A model generated the notes under the pieces. That model ran no database searches. It was not told the DNA's origin and saw only the letters and a program-made list of their open reading frames with translations. Below are positions 16,676 to 25,232 of a stretch of DNA of 64,000 bases, piece by piece. The stretch is from Actinoplanes italicus (GTDB lineage Bacteria > Actinomycetota > Actinomycetes > Mycobacteriales > Micromonosporaceae): NCBI RefSeq assembly GCF_003001815.1, contig NZ_PVMZ01000004.1:310001-374000 (forward strand). The letters are read 5' to 3'. Position 1 is the first letter of the stretch. Each line of letters starts with the position of its first letter. The position numbers and the translations under genes are program-made.

Positions 16676-16800
16676 TGCGCGGCGCGGCGATCTGGGTTCA
16701 CGTTTGTCATGGGCAAGATCCAGCGGTGCAGCCCTTCGACACCTTCGTCCTGCCCGAGCGCCCGCGCCGGATCCACCGTCATCCAGGACTCCGATGCTGA
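16676..16800 (+). pseudogene. Decayed copy of the lexA promoter and 5' end
   Basis: Bases 16676-16710 match 18815-18849, upstream of the intact LexA gene, with three differences. GTG at 16726 then opens a 24-codon frame containing FDTFVLPERPRRI. The intact gene reads FDTSVLPERLRRI at the same place. Relative to it, nine bases (codons 4-6) are missing, and a 2-base deletion after the ATC codon shifts the frame and leads to TGA at 16798-16800. Similarity ends near 16787. This is a truncated relic of a duplicated lexA leader. Confidence 0.8.
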
Positions 16801-16818
16801 CGACCCGCGTCAGGGAGT

Positions 16819-17877
16819 TCACCTGATGCTTCTGATGTGTCTCTGTATCCGCTTGAGCATGAAGAACTCGGTCGCGTAATCCGGCCGTCTCGGGACGTAG
16901 GTGTCGTTGCCCATCCGGCTGCGGCGCGCCGGATCGGGGTCCCGGCCGAGTTGCGCGGCGAATCCGCCGATGGCGCTCATGGCAACGAAGGCAGCCGCGC
17001 GCCTCTCTCCGGTCTCCCAGATCTTGGCCGCGACATCGGCGTGGTCCCGGTAGCGGGCGAGCAGCCGTTCCCGGACCGTGTCAGGGACGGGAGCAGAGGT
17101 GGCCAGGCACGACAGGGCTTCCCGGACCGCCTGATCGCCCATGATGCCGGCGTCCTCGGCGATCATCTCGGCCATGCGGTAGGCGATCGCCGGCAATGCC
17201 CCGGCTCGGGGATCGGCGATCAGATCCGCGAGGAAAGGGCCGGCGAGCACGGGATCATCAACCAGCGCTTCGGGTATGAGATCTTCGGGTACGGGCTTCA
17301 GCTGCGCTGCCGGCAGCGCAGCCGCGAGCGCCTCGAACCTCAACCGCCACCCCGTGATTCGCTCGGCCAAGGCCAGACCCGCGGCTTGGTAGTCGCCGTC
17401 CCGGCCGAACGGCAGACCGGCGATCTCATCCTCGAGAGCAGAGGGGTCACCACCCCCACGATCGTCCGGGTCCGACATCTCGAACCACGTCATGGTGCGG
17501 CCATTCTCCGCGTACATGAACTGGTTCGCCGCGTTGACGTTCCAGAAGACCGACAGAGCCCGGCCGTATCGCGAGAGCGGCCGGATCACCTCCGGACGGG
17601 ATCCCTGGAAACCAAAGGCCTCGACGCCGAACGCCCATGCCTCCGTCGCGCGACCGACTCTCAGGAACTTGGGCCAGCCCCTGTCACGCGGCGTATCCAT
17701 CAACGCCGATTCGACTTCCAGGCCCGTCATCACCTGCGCGGTTGCCGGGTCAGCGCCGAACGCTCGGAACACGGCCTCCTCGCCGAGGCCATGCGCCCAT
17801 GTCACACTCATCGACTCACGAAGCCAGGCGTGCCCGTTCAGGAGAGCGATGTAGTGGGAGACGGCTTCCTCACCCAT
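16819..17877 (-). CDS. Hypothetical protein, possibly DUF6461-related
   Basis: A 352-residue soluble protein. The N-terminal ~120 residues (AWLRESMSVTWAHGLGEEAV, FRAFGADP, WAFGVEAFGFQGS) resemble actinobacterial DUF6461-type proteins. The C-terminal half is Ala/Leu-rich and helical. No catalytic motif, signal peptide or membrane segment is visible, and the role is unknown. ATG at 17875-17877 follows GGTGAGG. It may share a transcript with the hypothetical gene whose stop lies 43 bp upstream. Confidence 0.7.
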   Translation of the reverse strand: MGEEAVSHYIALLNGHAWLRESMSVTWAHGLGEEAVFRAFGADPATAQVMTGLEVESALMDTPRDRGWPKFLRVGRATEAWAFGVEAFGFQGSRPEVIRPLSRYGRALSVFWNVNAANQFMYAENGRTMTWFEMSDPDDRGGGDPSALEDEIAGLPFGRDGDYQAAGLALAERITGWRLRFEALAAALPAAQLKPVPEDLIPEALVDDPVLAGPFLADLIADPRAGALPAIAYRMAEMIAEDAGIMGDQAVREALSCLATSAPVPDTVRERLLARYRDHADVAAKIWETGERRAAAFVAMSAIGGFAAQLGRDPDPARRSRMGNDTYVPRRPDYATEFFMLKRIQRHIRSIR

Positions 17878-17920
17878 CGCCTCACCATAGGCGCCCTCGG
17901 ACGGCGGCGACGGCCGTTGG

Positions 17921-18718
17921 TCAGGGAACCGGCAGGGTACGGTCGGGTGCGCTGCCGGCCTGATCCGGGTGGATCAGCAGCACGGCGCCGTTTCGTACCA
18001 CCGTCGGGTTCGTCCATGTCTCTTCGGCTGTGGGTGTGAGAACGGTCGTCGACCCCTGGTCGGCGTCGTGCACGACCACCGACCTGATCGTCGATACCGG
18101 TGTGTCCCAGGTGAAAGTCTGGGCCGGATGATCGGGCGGCCCCTCCGCCAGGATCACGAAGAATCGGTCGTCGAGCCATCGCCCGTACTCATCGAGGGTT
18201 TGATCGTCGGCAATGGGCAGCCCGTCGATCCACAGCCGTCCGTCCCAGTGCACCGCGCGATGCCGATCGCCGGCGCTGAAGGCGACCCGCAGCACGGACG
18301 AGCCACCCCACCAGCCGAAATAGCGGTCGCACCCGCCCGGCAACGGGCCTTCCCGATGGACGGCCTCACCGGCTGTGGCAGGGGGATTTTGCGAGCAGAT
18401 CTCCGGCTCCCGGCAGGACCGGTCGATCCGGCGGGTGCACCCGAACCCGGAGGCCGCACAGTCACGCGGAACCGCTCGGGACAGCAACCGCACCAGCTGC
18501 TCCCGATAGGCGTCCTCGCCGAGCATCTCGACGTGTTCGCTGGATTCGGTCCAACGGTTGAACAGGTCCACTCCCGCGGCCGAGCGTCGCAGCCACAGCC
18601 GCCACGGGTCGGCGAGATGCCGCCACTTCAGTGCCGCCCGGACCTCGACGGGCTCGGGCGGTCGCTGAAGTGCGCGGAGGATCCGCTCGCGGTGGTCCTC
18701 ATCCTTCTTCCGGAACAC
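17921..18718 (-). CDS. Hypothetical protein
   Basis: A ~265-residue soluble protein of no family I recognise. The N-terminal ~60 residues are charged and helical (FRKKDEDHRERILRALQ); the middle is Cys-containing (FGCTRRIDRSC, EICSQN); the C-terminal half is Trp- and beta-rich (DRYFGWWGGSSVLRVAF). GTG at 18716-18718 follows GAGGGGTGAG. The frame stays open upstream into the divergent LexA gene, but those codons are the antisense of lexA and its promoter, so I excluded them. Confidence 0.65.
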   Translation of the reverse strand: MFRKKDEDHRERILRALQRPPEPVEVRAALKWRHLADPWRLWLRRSAAGVDLFNRWTESSEHVEMLGEDAYREQLVRLLSRAVPRDCAASGFGCTRRIDRSCREPEICSQNPPATAGEAVHREGPLPGGCDRYFGWWGGSSVLRVAFSAGDRHRAVHWDGRLWIDGLPIADDQTLDEYGRWLDDRFFVILAEGPPDHPAQTFTWDTPVSTIRSVVVHDADQGSTTVLTPTAEETWTNPTVVRNGAVLLIHPDQAGSAPDRTLPVP

Positions 18719-18866
18719 ACTCTCACCCCTCGCAAAGTCTCTCGCGCCGCGCGTGACCAGCGCACGGCGGACGAGCGTCCCGGCATCCTGCCTCCGGTTG
18801 TCAAACACTGGAGGCTGCGCGGCGCGGCGGTTTGGGTTCACGTTCGTCATCAGGCAAGATCCGTAG

Positions 18867-19508
18867 GTGCTACCCGAGGAAGAGTTCGACACGTCCGTCC
18901 TGCCCGAGCGTCTCCGCCGGATCCTCACCGTGATCCGCGACGCGGCGGTGAAGTACGGGTACGCGCCGTCCACCCGTGAGATCGCCGACGCCCTCGGCAT
19001 GTCGGCGTCGACTGTCAGCCGTCATCTGCGGACCCTCGAGGAGCACGGTTTCCTGCGTCGCGGCCGTACGGTGGCCCGGCCGGTCGACATCCGGATGTTC
19101 CTCGAGCCGGCCGGCGCCGCCGAGCGTTCCGATGACACCGTGGGTGTGCCGCTGGTCGGCACGATCGCGGCCGGCACCCCGATCCTTGCCGACGAGCACG
19201 CCGAGGAGCTGCTGAACCTGCCCCGCGACCTGGTCGGCCGCGGCACCCTGTTCAGCCTGCGTGTGCAGGGCGACTCGATGATCGACGCCGCGATCTGCGA
19301 CGGCGACATCGTCGTGGTGCGCCAGCAGTCGGAGGCGTGGAACGGTGACATCGTGGCCGCGATGATCGACGAGGAGGCGACCGTGAAGGTGTTCCGCCGC
19401 CGTGGCGGTCACGTCTTCCTGGAGCCCCGCAACCCGGCGTACGAGCCGATCCCCGGCGACGACGCCGTCATCCTGGGCAAGGTCGTCTCCGTGCTGCGCC
19501 GCGTCTGA
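18867..19508 (+). CDS. lexA: LexA-type SOS repressor / peptidase S24 family
   Basis: The 213-residue protein has the LexA winged helix at about 30-75 (STREIADALGMSASTVSRHL, GFLRRG). The autocleavage site Ala-Gly follows in GTIAAGTPILA. The serine/lysine dyad is present as QGDSMIDAAI and EATVKVF. It should repress genes and be inactivated by RecA-stimulated self-cleavage. It starts at GTG 18867. I find no GAAC-N4-GTTC SOS box just upstream, so autoregulation is uncertain. No recA or nrdR neighbour is present, so it could be a paralogue of the housekeeping LexA. A decayed copy of its 5' region lies at 16676-16800. Confidence 0.9.
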   Translation: MLPEEEFDTSVLPERLRRILTVIRDAAVKYGYAPSTREIADALGMSASTVSRHLRTLEEHGFLRRGRTVARPVDIRMFLEPAGAAERSDDTVGVPLVGTIAAGTPILADEHAEELLNLPRDLVGRGTLFSLRVQGDSMIDAAICDGDIVVVRQQSEAWNGDIVAAMIDEEATVKVFRRRGGHVFLEPRNPAYEPIPGDDAVILGKVVSVLRRV

Positions 19509-19510
19509 CG

Positions 19511-20041
19511 TCAGCAGGTGTCGCGGGCGCGTTCGACGAACTTGTCGCGGGAGACCGTCGTCGTCCTGTCGCGGCCGGCGTAGACCAGGACGGTGTCCTC
19601 GGACAGGCGGGGGAAGTCCTCGACCGTGAAGTTGATCGGCAGCGAGCCGCGGCGGTTGTCGCCGCCCAGGCCGTACCGCATGCCGGGTTCCAGGCGTGTC
19701 AGTGGTTCGATGTCGACGGCCAGCCCTGCCTCCTCGGCGGTCAGGTCGCGGGGTTCGCTCACCTCCCAGCCGTCCGGGAGATCGTCGCCGAGCAGCGGTA
19801 CCTCCACGACGGTGTCGGCCGTGGCGTCACCGTGGACGCTCCAGGAGATGTGCACGCCGGGATCGTTGGAGTCGCTGTTCTCGTAGACGCTGAACTGGGA
19901 GAACACCGCCTCGCACGCGTAGAGCAGCCCGATGGGTTCCCCGTCGCGGACGGCCAGCGCGGCGATCGGCTCGTCCGCCGGGCTGCAGGCGGCGAGTCCG
20001 CCGGCGGGTACCAGGAGCAGGACGATCAGCAGTCTGCGCAC
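19511..20041 (-). CDS. Probable lipoprotein
   Basis: A 176-residue exported protein. The GTG start at 20039-20041 is followed by a short signal peptide ending in the lipobox GGLAAC (Cys about residue 18), so it should be lipid-anchored outside the membrane. The mature part is acidic and beta-rich, contains CEAVFSQFSVY, and matches no family I know. An upstream in-frame ATG would add 25 residues that do not look like a signal peptide. Its stop lies only two bases from the convergent LexA stop. Confidence 0.75.
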   Translation of the reverse strand: MRRLLIVLLLVPAGGLAACSPADEPIAALAVRDGEPIGLLYACEAVFSQFSVYENSDSNDPGVHISWSVHGDATADTVVEVPLLGDDLPDGWEVSEPRDLTAEEAGLAVDIEPLTRLEPGMRYGLGGDNRRGSLPINFTVEDFPRLSEDTVLVYAGRDRTTTVSRDKFVERARDTC

Positions 20042-20167
20042 GGTCGCATCCTGCCGCCGCGATGTCACATTCAGGTTCCTTGATGATCGCGGCGCGGCCG
20101 CAACGGCTGTAGGCAATCCCTGTCCGGCCGCCCACCCCCGTCAGATAAGCGGCCGGACAAGGATGAG

Positions 20168-20704
20168 TCAGCCGGCGGCGCCTGTTTCGGCGTGGGCGAA
20201 CGCCTCGGCCAACGGTCCGTCGGCGCGGCGCAGCGCGGTGATGGCCCGGCTCGCGCGGCTCTTCACGGTGCCGGTCGAGCAGCCCAGCTGGGCGGCGATC
20301 TCGGACTCGGTGAGTCCGGCCCAGTAGCGCAGGACCAGTACGACCCGCTGGCCGGCGGGCAGGGCACGCAAGGCTTCGAGGACCGCCGCGGCGGTGTCCC
20401 GGCTGTCGTAGGCGTCCCCGGCGGCGGCCCGGTCGGGAGGTACGGCCGCCGGGATCTCGCGGCGCCACAGCCGGCGGCCCGCGCGCCAGGCAGCGCGGGC
20501 CATCACCTGCCGGGTGTACGCCTCGGGGTCGCCGTGCGGGTGCAGGCGGCGCCACGCCTTATGGGACTTGACCAACGACTCCTGGGTGAGGTCCTCGCCG
20601 TGGCCGCGGTCGCCGGTCAGCAGCGTGCCGTAGCGGACCAGCGCCGGGTAGCGGGCCGCGACGAACTGGGCGAAGTCCGGCGCGGCGTTGTCCTGTTCGT
20701 TCAT
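20168..20704 (-). CDS. SigE-family ECF RNA polymerase sigma factor
   Basis: The 178-residue protein has sigma region 2 (FVAARYPALVRYGTLLTGD, EDLTQESLVKSHKAW) and region 4 (LPAGQRVVLVLRYWAGL, ESEIAAQLGCSTGTVKSRAS) in the form typical of the SigE-type ECF family abundant in actinomycetes. It is followed, with ATGA overlap at 20701-20704, by a single-pass membrane protein that is most likely its anti-sigma regulator. Regulon unknown. Confidence 0.95.
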   Translation of the reverse strand: MNEQDNAAPDFAQFVAARYPALVRYGTLLTGDRGHGEDLTQESLVKSHKAWRRLHPHGDPEAYTRQVMARAAWRAGRRLWRREIPAAVPPDRAAAGDAYDSRDTAAAVLEALRALPAGQRVVLVLRYWAGLTESEIAAQLGCSTGTVKSRASRAITALRRADGPLAEAFAHAETGAAG

Positions 20705-21804
20705 CGGGCACCGATCCCGAAGATCCTCTTCAACTCGGTGACGGCTTCGTCGCTGATGCGTACCCGCCCGCCGTGGGCGGACACCGCCTCCTGGCAGTCA
20801 CCGCCGAGGCTGATCATCACGACGGTGACGTCACCGGGGTCGATCGTCGGTGACGGTGCCGGAATGGGTGACGGCATGCCGCCCCACGGGGTGCCGTCGG
20901 AGGGCGTCATGATGATCTGTGCAACGGTCTGGCCGCTCCCGGCGCACGCTTGCCCACCGGGCACCGCGGTGTCCTGGTCGCGCAGAATCTCCAGCACCCG
21001 GGCGATCGTCGTGCTGTCCCGTGTCCGGCCGATGCCCCCGTCCAGGATCCCGCGGACGGAGTCCGCGATGATGAGGTCGGCTTCGACTGCGGTCCGTGGA
21101 AGGGCGAGGGTTCCGGCGCGGACCGGCTCACTGCGCAGGGAGCCGATCATCCGGTCGACACCGGCGTGGTTGAGACGGAACATGATGCCGGCCTGCGACC
21201 AGGGAAGTTTCAGGTCGGTGGTCCGGTGGTACCCCGGCGTCCCCGGCTGCGCCCTCTCCGGGATGCCGTTGGCCCGATCGAAATCCCGGGAGCGGTCCAG
21301 CCAGCCCGGCTCACCACCGGGAAGCGTGATCTGGACCGGCGGGAGGATGACGCCGTCCTCGAGTCTCCCGTTCTCGATGTGGATGACCCGGCCGCCGGGC
21401 TGGGTTCCCCGATCGTGGAAGACCTCCACAGCGGAGTCACGGCACTGTTCGTTGCTCGGGAGCCGGATCAGGATGGTCCGTCCCGGGTCCTCGCAGGGCT
21501 GGTCCGAGGTGGCGGCCCGCCAGCCGTCCGGGATCGGGAGCCGCACCGAGCCCAGCACCACGTCGTTGCCGTCGATGTAGGGTGGCGGCGCGTCCGCGAC
21601 GACACCCGGTTCCGGGTCGCCGTCCAGTTGCCGGGCGGCCACCGCCCCGCCCAGCGTCAGTCCGGCGCAGACCACGGCGGCCGTCAGCACCGACGTCCGT
21701 CGCGCCACCCGCCTGCGGCGTAACACCGCCCCCACCGGGTCGGGGTGCGCCGGCTCCACGCCGGCCACCGCCTCGTTCAGCAGTTCGCTGATCCGCTCTG
21801 TCAT
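20701..21804 (-). CDS. Single-pass membrane protein, probable anti-sigma regulator
   Basis: A 367-residue protein with a ~35-residue basic cytoplasmic N-terminus (AVLRRRRVARRT), one membrane helix (about 38-58) and a ~305-residue extracytoplasmic domain with several Cys. The arrangement sigma gene overlapped with a single-pass membrane protein is the usual one for SigE-type sigma factors; the cytoplasmic part would hold the sigma factor. No ZAS zinc motif is visible. The outer domain matches no family I know. Note that here the start at 21804 lies upstream and the stop overlaps the sigma gene start, so the regulator gene comes first in the transcript. Confidence 0.78.
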   Translation of the reverse strand: MTERISELLNEAVAGVEPAHPDPVGAVLRRRRVARRTSVLTAAVVCAGLTLGGAVAARQLDGDPEPGVVADAPPPYIDGNDVVLGSVRLPIPDGWRAATSDQPCEDPGRTILIRLPSNEQCRDSAVEVFHDRGTQPGGRVIHIENGRLEDGVILPPVQITLPGGEPGWLDRSRDFDRANGIPERAQPGTPGYHRTTDLKLPWSQAGIMFRLNHAGVDRMIGSLRSEPVRAGTLALPRTAVEADLIIADSVRGILDGGIGRTRDSTTIARVLEILRDQDTAVPGGQACAGSGQTVAQIIMTPSDGTPWGGMPSPIPAPSPTIDPGDVTVVMISLGGDCQEAVSAHGGRVRISDEAVTELKRIFGIGAR

Positions 21805-21848
21805 ACCCTTTCGAAAGGCAGCGGCGCGCCGATCGGTTCCATCGATCC

Positions 21849-22406
21849 CTACGGTTTCCGGATCGTCCGCATCAGCAGGCCCGGAAGGTCACCGACGGTG
21901 GCGGTCACCGTGATGCCGCCGACGCTGGTATCGGTCCAGAGTGGTTCGGTGAAGGCGGCCCTCAGGTAGTCCTCGGTGAGGCCCCAGCCCTCCCCGGACG
22001 ACGCCGAGATGGCCACGATCTGCAGGATCGCGCCGGGCGCGGCGAGCCGTGGCAGCAGGGCGAGGTAGTCGTCGGCGCCGCCGTGGCGGTGCAGGTTGTG
22101 CAGCAGGCCGGAGTCGAACAGGGCGTCGAACTCACCGAGGTCGAGGCGGGTGGCGTCGCCGGTCACGAAATCGACGGCGAGTTCCTCGGTGGCGGCCTTG
22201 GCGCGGGCCCGTTCGATGGCGACGGCGGAGATGTCCACGCCGGTCACCTCGTGGCCGCGGCGGGCGAGTTCCAGGGCGAGTTCGCCGGTGCCGCAGCCGA
22301 GGTCGAGGACGCGCGGCCCGTCGACGTCGAGGTCGAAGGCGGACTGCGGGCGGCCGATCTCCCAGGGTGCGGTGCCGTCGCGGTACATCGCGTCGTAGTC
22401 GTTCAC
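21849..22406 (-). CDS. Class I SAM-dependent methyltransferase
   Basis: The 185-residue enzyme starts with NDYDAMYRDGTAPWEIGRPQ, the N-terminal pattern of small actinomycete methyltransferases. SAM-binding motif I VLDLGCGTGELALELA follows, then VTGVDIS and motif LFDSGLLHNLHRHG. It should transfer a methyl group from SAM to an unknown small molecule. Its start overlaps the stop of the monooxygenase-type gene upstream (ATGA, 22403-22406), so the two are co-translated. Confidence 0.9.
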   Translation of the reverse strand: MNDYDAMYRDGTAPWEIGRPQSAFDLDVDGPRVLDLGCGTGELALELARRGHEVTGVDISAVAIERARAKAATEELAVDFVTGDATRLDLGEFDALFDSGLLHNLHRHGGADDYLALLPRLAAPGAILQIVAISASSGEGWGLTEDYLRAAFTEPLWTDTSVGGITVTATVGDLPGLLMRTIRKP

Positions 22407-22687
22407 GGCTGTTCGACCCCGCTGATCCGGTATTTGTGCACGTCGGCGGAGCGCACTGGCGGCACGTCCGGGTCCGGGCCGGGCGTGTTGCGGAAGCGGC
22501 CGAGGTGCTCGTCGGACTCCCAGCGTTCGTAGACGGTGATGCGTGCCGGGTCGAGCGGGTCGGGTGCCTGCACGAAGTCGAGGCAGCCGTCGGCCTCGCG
22601 GGCCAGGCGGGTCACGTCGGCGACGCCGGTCAGGTACCGGTCGCGGTCGGACGGTTCCACACGCAGTTCACCAGCGATGATGATCAT
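22403..22687 (-). CDS. Antibiotic biosynthesis monooxygenase (ABM) domain protein
   Basis: A 94-residue ferredoxin-like-fold protein with the ABM pattern: IIIAGELRVEPSDRDRYL, then READGCLDFVQAPDP, RITVYERWESDEHL. Members act as cofactor-free monooxygenases on quinone-like substrates or as haem-degrading or merely scaffold proteins. The coupling to a methyltransferase suggests small-molecule tailoring or detoxification, without proof. It lies downstream of the TetR regulator on the same strand. Confidence 0.88.
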   Translation of the reverse strand: MIIIAGELRVEPSDRDRYLTGVADVTRLAREADGCLDFVQAPDPLDPARITVYERWESDEHLGRFRNTPGPDPDVPPVRSADVHKYRISGVEQP

Positions 22688-22723
22688 TACTTCTCCCCCG
22701 TCGGTGGTTCCGCCGATTCTGTC

Positions 22724-23467
22724 TCACCGGATCAGGACCTGCACGCCGTCGAGCATGCGTTCCAGTCCGAAGAGGAACGAGCGGGCCGGATCGGCGACCG
22801 CGTTGTACTCCTCGCCAGCGGCGGTGCCGACCCGCCCGGACAGCGGGTACGCGCCGGGCGGCATCACCCGCTCGAGGATGGGGGCGTTGACCTCCCACCA
22901 TTCGAGGTCGGTGATGCCGCTCTCCTCGGCGGTGCTGCGGGAGGTGACCGACATCCGGGCCGCGCCCGCGGTGAAGGCGCTGATCACCGTGACGACCTGG
23001 TCCATCTCCAGGTCGGTGAGTCCGGCGCCTTCGACGGCGGCGAGCTGCCACTCGTACCGCTCGCTGCCGTTGGGTCCGATCCAGGGGCGGCTGTTCTCGA
23101 CCTGCAGCAGCCAGGGGTGGCGGTGGTACTCGTCCCACATGTGCCGCGCGACGCCGGTGAGGCGGTCGCGCCACGTCCCGGCGTGCGGCGGGTGCGGCAC
23201 CTCCCCGGCGACCTCGTCGACCATGAGACCGATCAATTCCGAACGACCCGGGACGTACGTGTAGATCGACATCAGTTTGAGTTCGAGCCGGTCGGCGACC
23301 TTTCGCATCGAGAAGGCCGGGAGCCCTTCGGCGTCGGCGACGGCGATCCCCGCCTGGATGACCTCGTCGACGCTGACCCGCTGTTTCGGGCCCCGGCGTC
23401 CCTGCGGTGTTCCGAGGGTGCGGCGCCAGAGCAGGGTCAGCGTGCGGTCGACGTCCTGTTTTTCCAT
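22724..23467 (-). CDS. TetR/AcrR family transcriptional regulator
   Basis: The 247-residue protein has an N-terminal DNA-binding domain (about 28-75: SVDEVIQAGIAVADAEGL, FSMRKVADRLELKLMSIYTY) and a TetR_C-type ligand domain. It is divergent from the DrrAB-type exporter, with 80 bp between the starts. It most likely represses that exporter until a drug-like ligand binds. Candidate operators lie at 23479-23490 and 23516-23530. It may be transcribed together with the ABM and methyltransferase genes downstream. Confidence 0.93.
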   Translation of the reverse strand: MEKQDVDRTLTLLWRRTLGTPQGRRGPKQRVSVDEVIQAGIAVADAEGLPAFSMRKVADRLELKLMSIYTYVPGRSELIGLMVDEVAGEVPHPPHAGTWRDRLTGVARHMWDEYHRHPWLLQVENSRPWIGPNGSERYEWQLAAVEGAGLTDLEMDQVVTVISAFTAGAARMSVTSRSTAEESGITDLEWWEVNAPILERVMPPGAYPLSGRVGTAAGEEYNAVADPARSFLFGLERMLDGVQVLIR

Positions 23468-23478
23468 GTGCGAAATCT

Positions 23479-23530
23479 ACCCCGTGGGGTGTACGGTGTT
23501 GGCCGCCGCAATTTTCCGTAAGGCATACGG
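23479..23530. promoter_or_regulatory. Candidate TetR operators between the regulator and the exporter genes
   Basis: Two inverted repeats lie in the 80-bp divergent gap. The first is ACCCC-GT-GGGGT at 23479-23490. The second is TCCGTA-N5-TACGGA, whose five-base core arms lie at 23516-23520 and 23526-23530. An extra TACGG half-site occurs at 23492-23496. The second repeat lies 18 bases before the GTG and just before the AAGGAG ribosome site of the ATPase gene, well placed for repression. Assignment to this TetR is an inference from position. Confidence 0.6.
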
Positions 23531-23547
23531 AGTTTTAAGGAGCGTTC

Positions 23548-24456
23548 GTGCACACCCTGATCGCTGAAGGACTGCGCAAGCGATACGGCGACCTGTTCGC
23601 CCTGGACGGGTTCGACCTGCACGTGCCCGCCGGCGTCATCCACGGCCTGCTCGGGCCGAACGGAGCCGGCAAGACCACCGCCGTCAAAGCCCTGGCCACC
23701 CTGATCGACGTCGACGAGGGCACGGCGAGCGTCGCCGGGTTCGACGTGCGCACCCAGGCCGCCCGGGTGCGCCGCAGCATCGGCCTGGTCGGCCAGAACG
23801 CGGCCGTCGACGAGATCCTCAGCGGCCACCAGAACCTGGTGATGTTCGGACGCCTCTACGGACTGGCCAAGTCCGGCGCGCAGACGCGCGCCGCCGAGCT
23901 GCTGGAGGTCTTCGGCCTGGCCGAGGCCGCGCACCGGCCGGCGAAGACCTACTCGGGCGGCATGCGCAGGCGGCTCGACATCGCGGCCGGGCTGATCCTG
24001 ACCCCGGCCGTGCTGTTCCTCGACGAGCCGACCACCGGGCTCGACCCGCGCGGCCGCAACGAGGTGTGGACCAGCGTGCGGGAGGTCGCCGGGCGCGGCA
24101 CGACGGTCCTGCTCACCACCCAGTACCTGGACGAGGCCGACCAGCTGGCCTCGGCGATCACCGTCGTCGACCACGGCAGGGTCATCGCCGAGGGCACGCC
24201 CGAGCAGCTGAAACGGCGGGTGGGCGGTGACCGGGTCACGATCACGCTGCGCGGCCCGGTCACCGATCTGGCCGCCCGGCTCGGCGGCGTCGCCGACGAG
24301 GACGACCACACCATCACCATCGAGGTCACCTCGGGCCTGGCCGCCCTCGTGCGCACCCTCGACGACCTCGGCATCGTGCCCGACGACCTGCGGCTGCGGC
24401 ATCCCACCCTGGACGAGGCGTTCCTCGCGATCACCGAGAAGGAGGCCGCACGATGA
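23548..24456 (+). CDS. Daunorubicin-resistance (DrrA)-type ABC transporter ATP-binding protein
   Basis: The 302-residue ATPase carries Walker A GPNGAGKT, the DrrA-like SIGLVGQNAAVDE stretch, signature YSGGMRRRLDIA, Walker B LFLDEPTTGLDPRGR and the H-loop TTQYLDEADQLA. This is the DrrA/antibiotic-export subfamily, which drives efflux of hydrophobic drugs. GTG at 23548 follows AAGGAG by seven bases. It overlaps the permease gene by ATGA and is controlled most likely by the divergent TetR. Confidence 0.95.
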   Translation: MHTLIAEGLRKRYGDLFALDGFDLHVPAGVIHGLLGPNGAGKTTAVKALATLIDVDEGTASVAGFDVRTQAARVRRSIGLVGQNAAVDEILSGHQNLVMFGRLYGLAKSGAQTRAAELLEVFGLAEAAHRPAKTYSGGMRRRLDIAAGLILTPAVLFLDEPTTGLDPRGRNEVWTSVREVAGRGTTVLLTTQYLDEADQLASAITVVDHGRVIAEGTPEQLKRRVGGDRVTITLRGPVTDLAARLGGVADEDDHTITIEVTSGLAALVRTLDDLGIVPDDLRLRHPTLDEAFLAITEKEAAR

Positions 24457-25232
24457 CGACCCTGCGCGCCGGCTGGATCATCACGCAGCGGGAGCTGGCC
24501 CACTGGGTCCGCGAGCCGTGGGGGCCGATCTTCGGCCTGCTGTTCTCGATCATGCTGCTGCTGGTCTTCGGATTCCTGTTCGGCGGGGCGATCACCGTGC
24601 CGGGCGGTGGCGACTACATCGCCTTCCTGCTGCCCGGCATGATGGCCCTGAGCATGATGTTCGGCGTCGAGACGACCGCCACGAAGATGGCGGCCGACGC
24701 CGGGAAGGGCATCACCGACCGGTTCCGCTCCATGCCGATCGGCAGCGCGTCGGTGGCGCTCGGGCGGGTCGGCGCGGACATGACCAACTCGGCCGCCGAG
24801 TTGCTGGTGCTGATCCTGGGTGGACTGGCTATCGGCTGGCGGATCACCTCCGATCCGGCTTCGGCTGCTCTGGCCGTACTCCTCCTGCTGTGGTTGAGGT
24901 TCTCGATGTTGTGGATCGGGATCTTCGTGGGCCTGGCCTTCCGCGGGGGCGGCGCGACCTCGGCCGTGCAGGTGCTGGTGTGGCCGATCGGCTTCCTGTC
25001 GACCGCGATCGTGTCGGCCGAGACCATGCCCGGCTGGCTCGGCGCGGTCGCGGCCTGGAATCCGCTGTCGGCGACCGCCACCGCGGCACGGGAGCTGTTC
25101 GGCAACCCGACGGGGCTCACGGACGGCGTGCTGGCCGGCCACGCGGTGTGGCTGGCGCTCGCCTGGCCGCTGGTGCTCGCCGCGGTGTTCGTGCCGCTGT
25201 CGGCCCGTGCCTACCGGAGGCTACGAGACTAG
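24453..25232 (+). CDS. DrrB-type ABC-2 transporter permease
   Basis: A 259-residue membrane protein with about six hydrophobic segments and the ABC-2 family sequence (REPWGPIFGLLFSIMLLLVF near residue 23, FLLPGMMALSMMFGVETTA at about 64-82, and FLSTAIVSAETMPGWLGAVA later). It forms the channel of the exporter with the DrrA-type ATPase, which it follows with ATGA overlap. It ends 12 bp inside the convergent sulfotransferase-like gene. Confidence 0.93.
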   Translation: MTTLRAGWIITQRELAHWVREPWGPIFGLLFSIMLLLVFGFLFGGAITVPGGGDYIAFLLPGMMALSMMFGVETTATKMAADAGKGITDRFRSMPIGSASVALGRVGADMTNSAAELLVLILGGLAIGWRITSDPASAALAVLLLLWLRFSMLWIGIFVGLAFRGGGATSAVQVLVWPIGFLSTAIVSAETMPGWLGAVAAWNPLSATATAARELFGNPTGLTDGVLAGHAVWLALAWPLVLAAVFVPLSARAYRRLRD

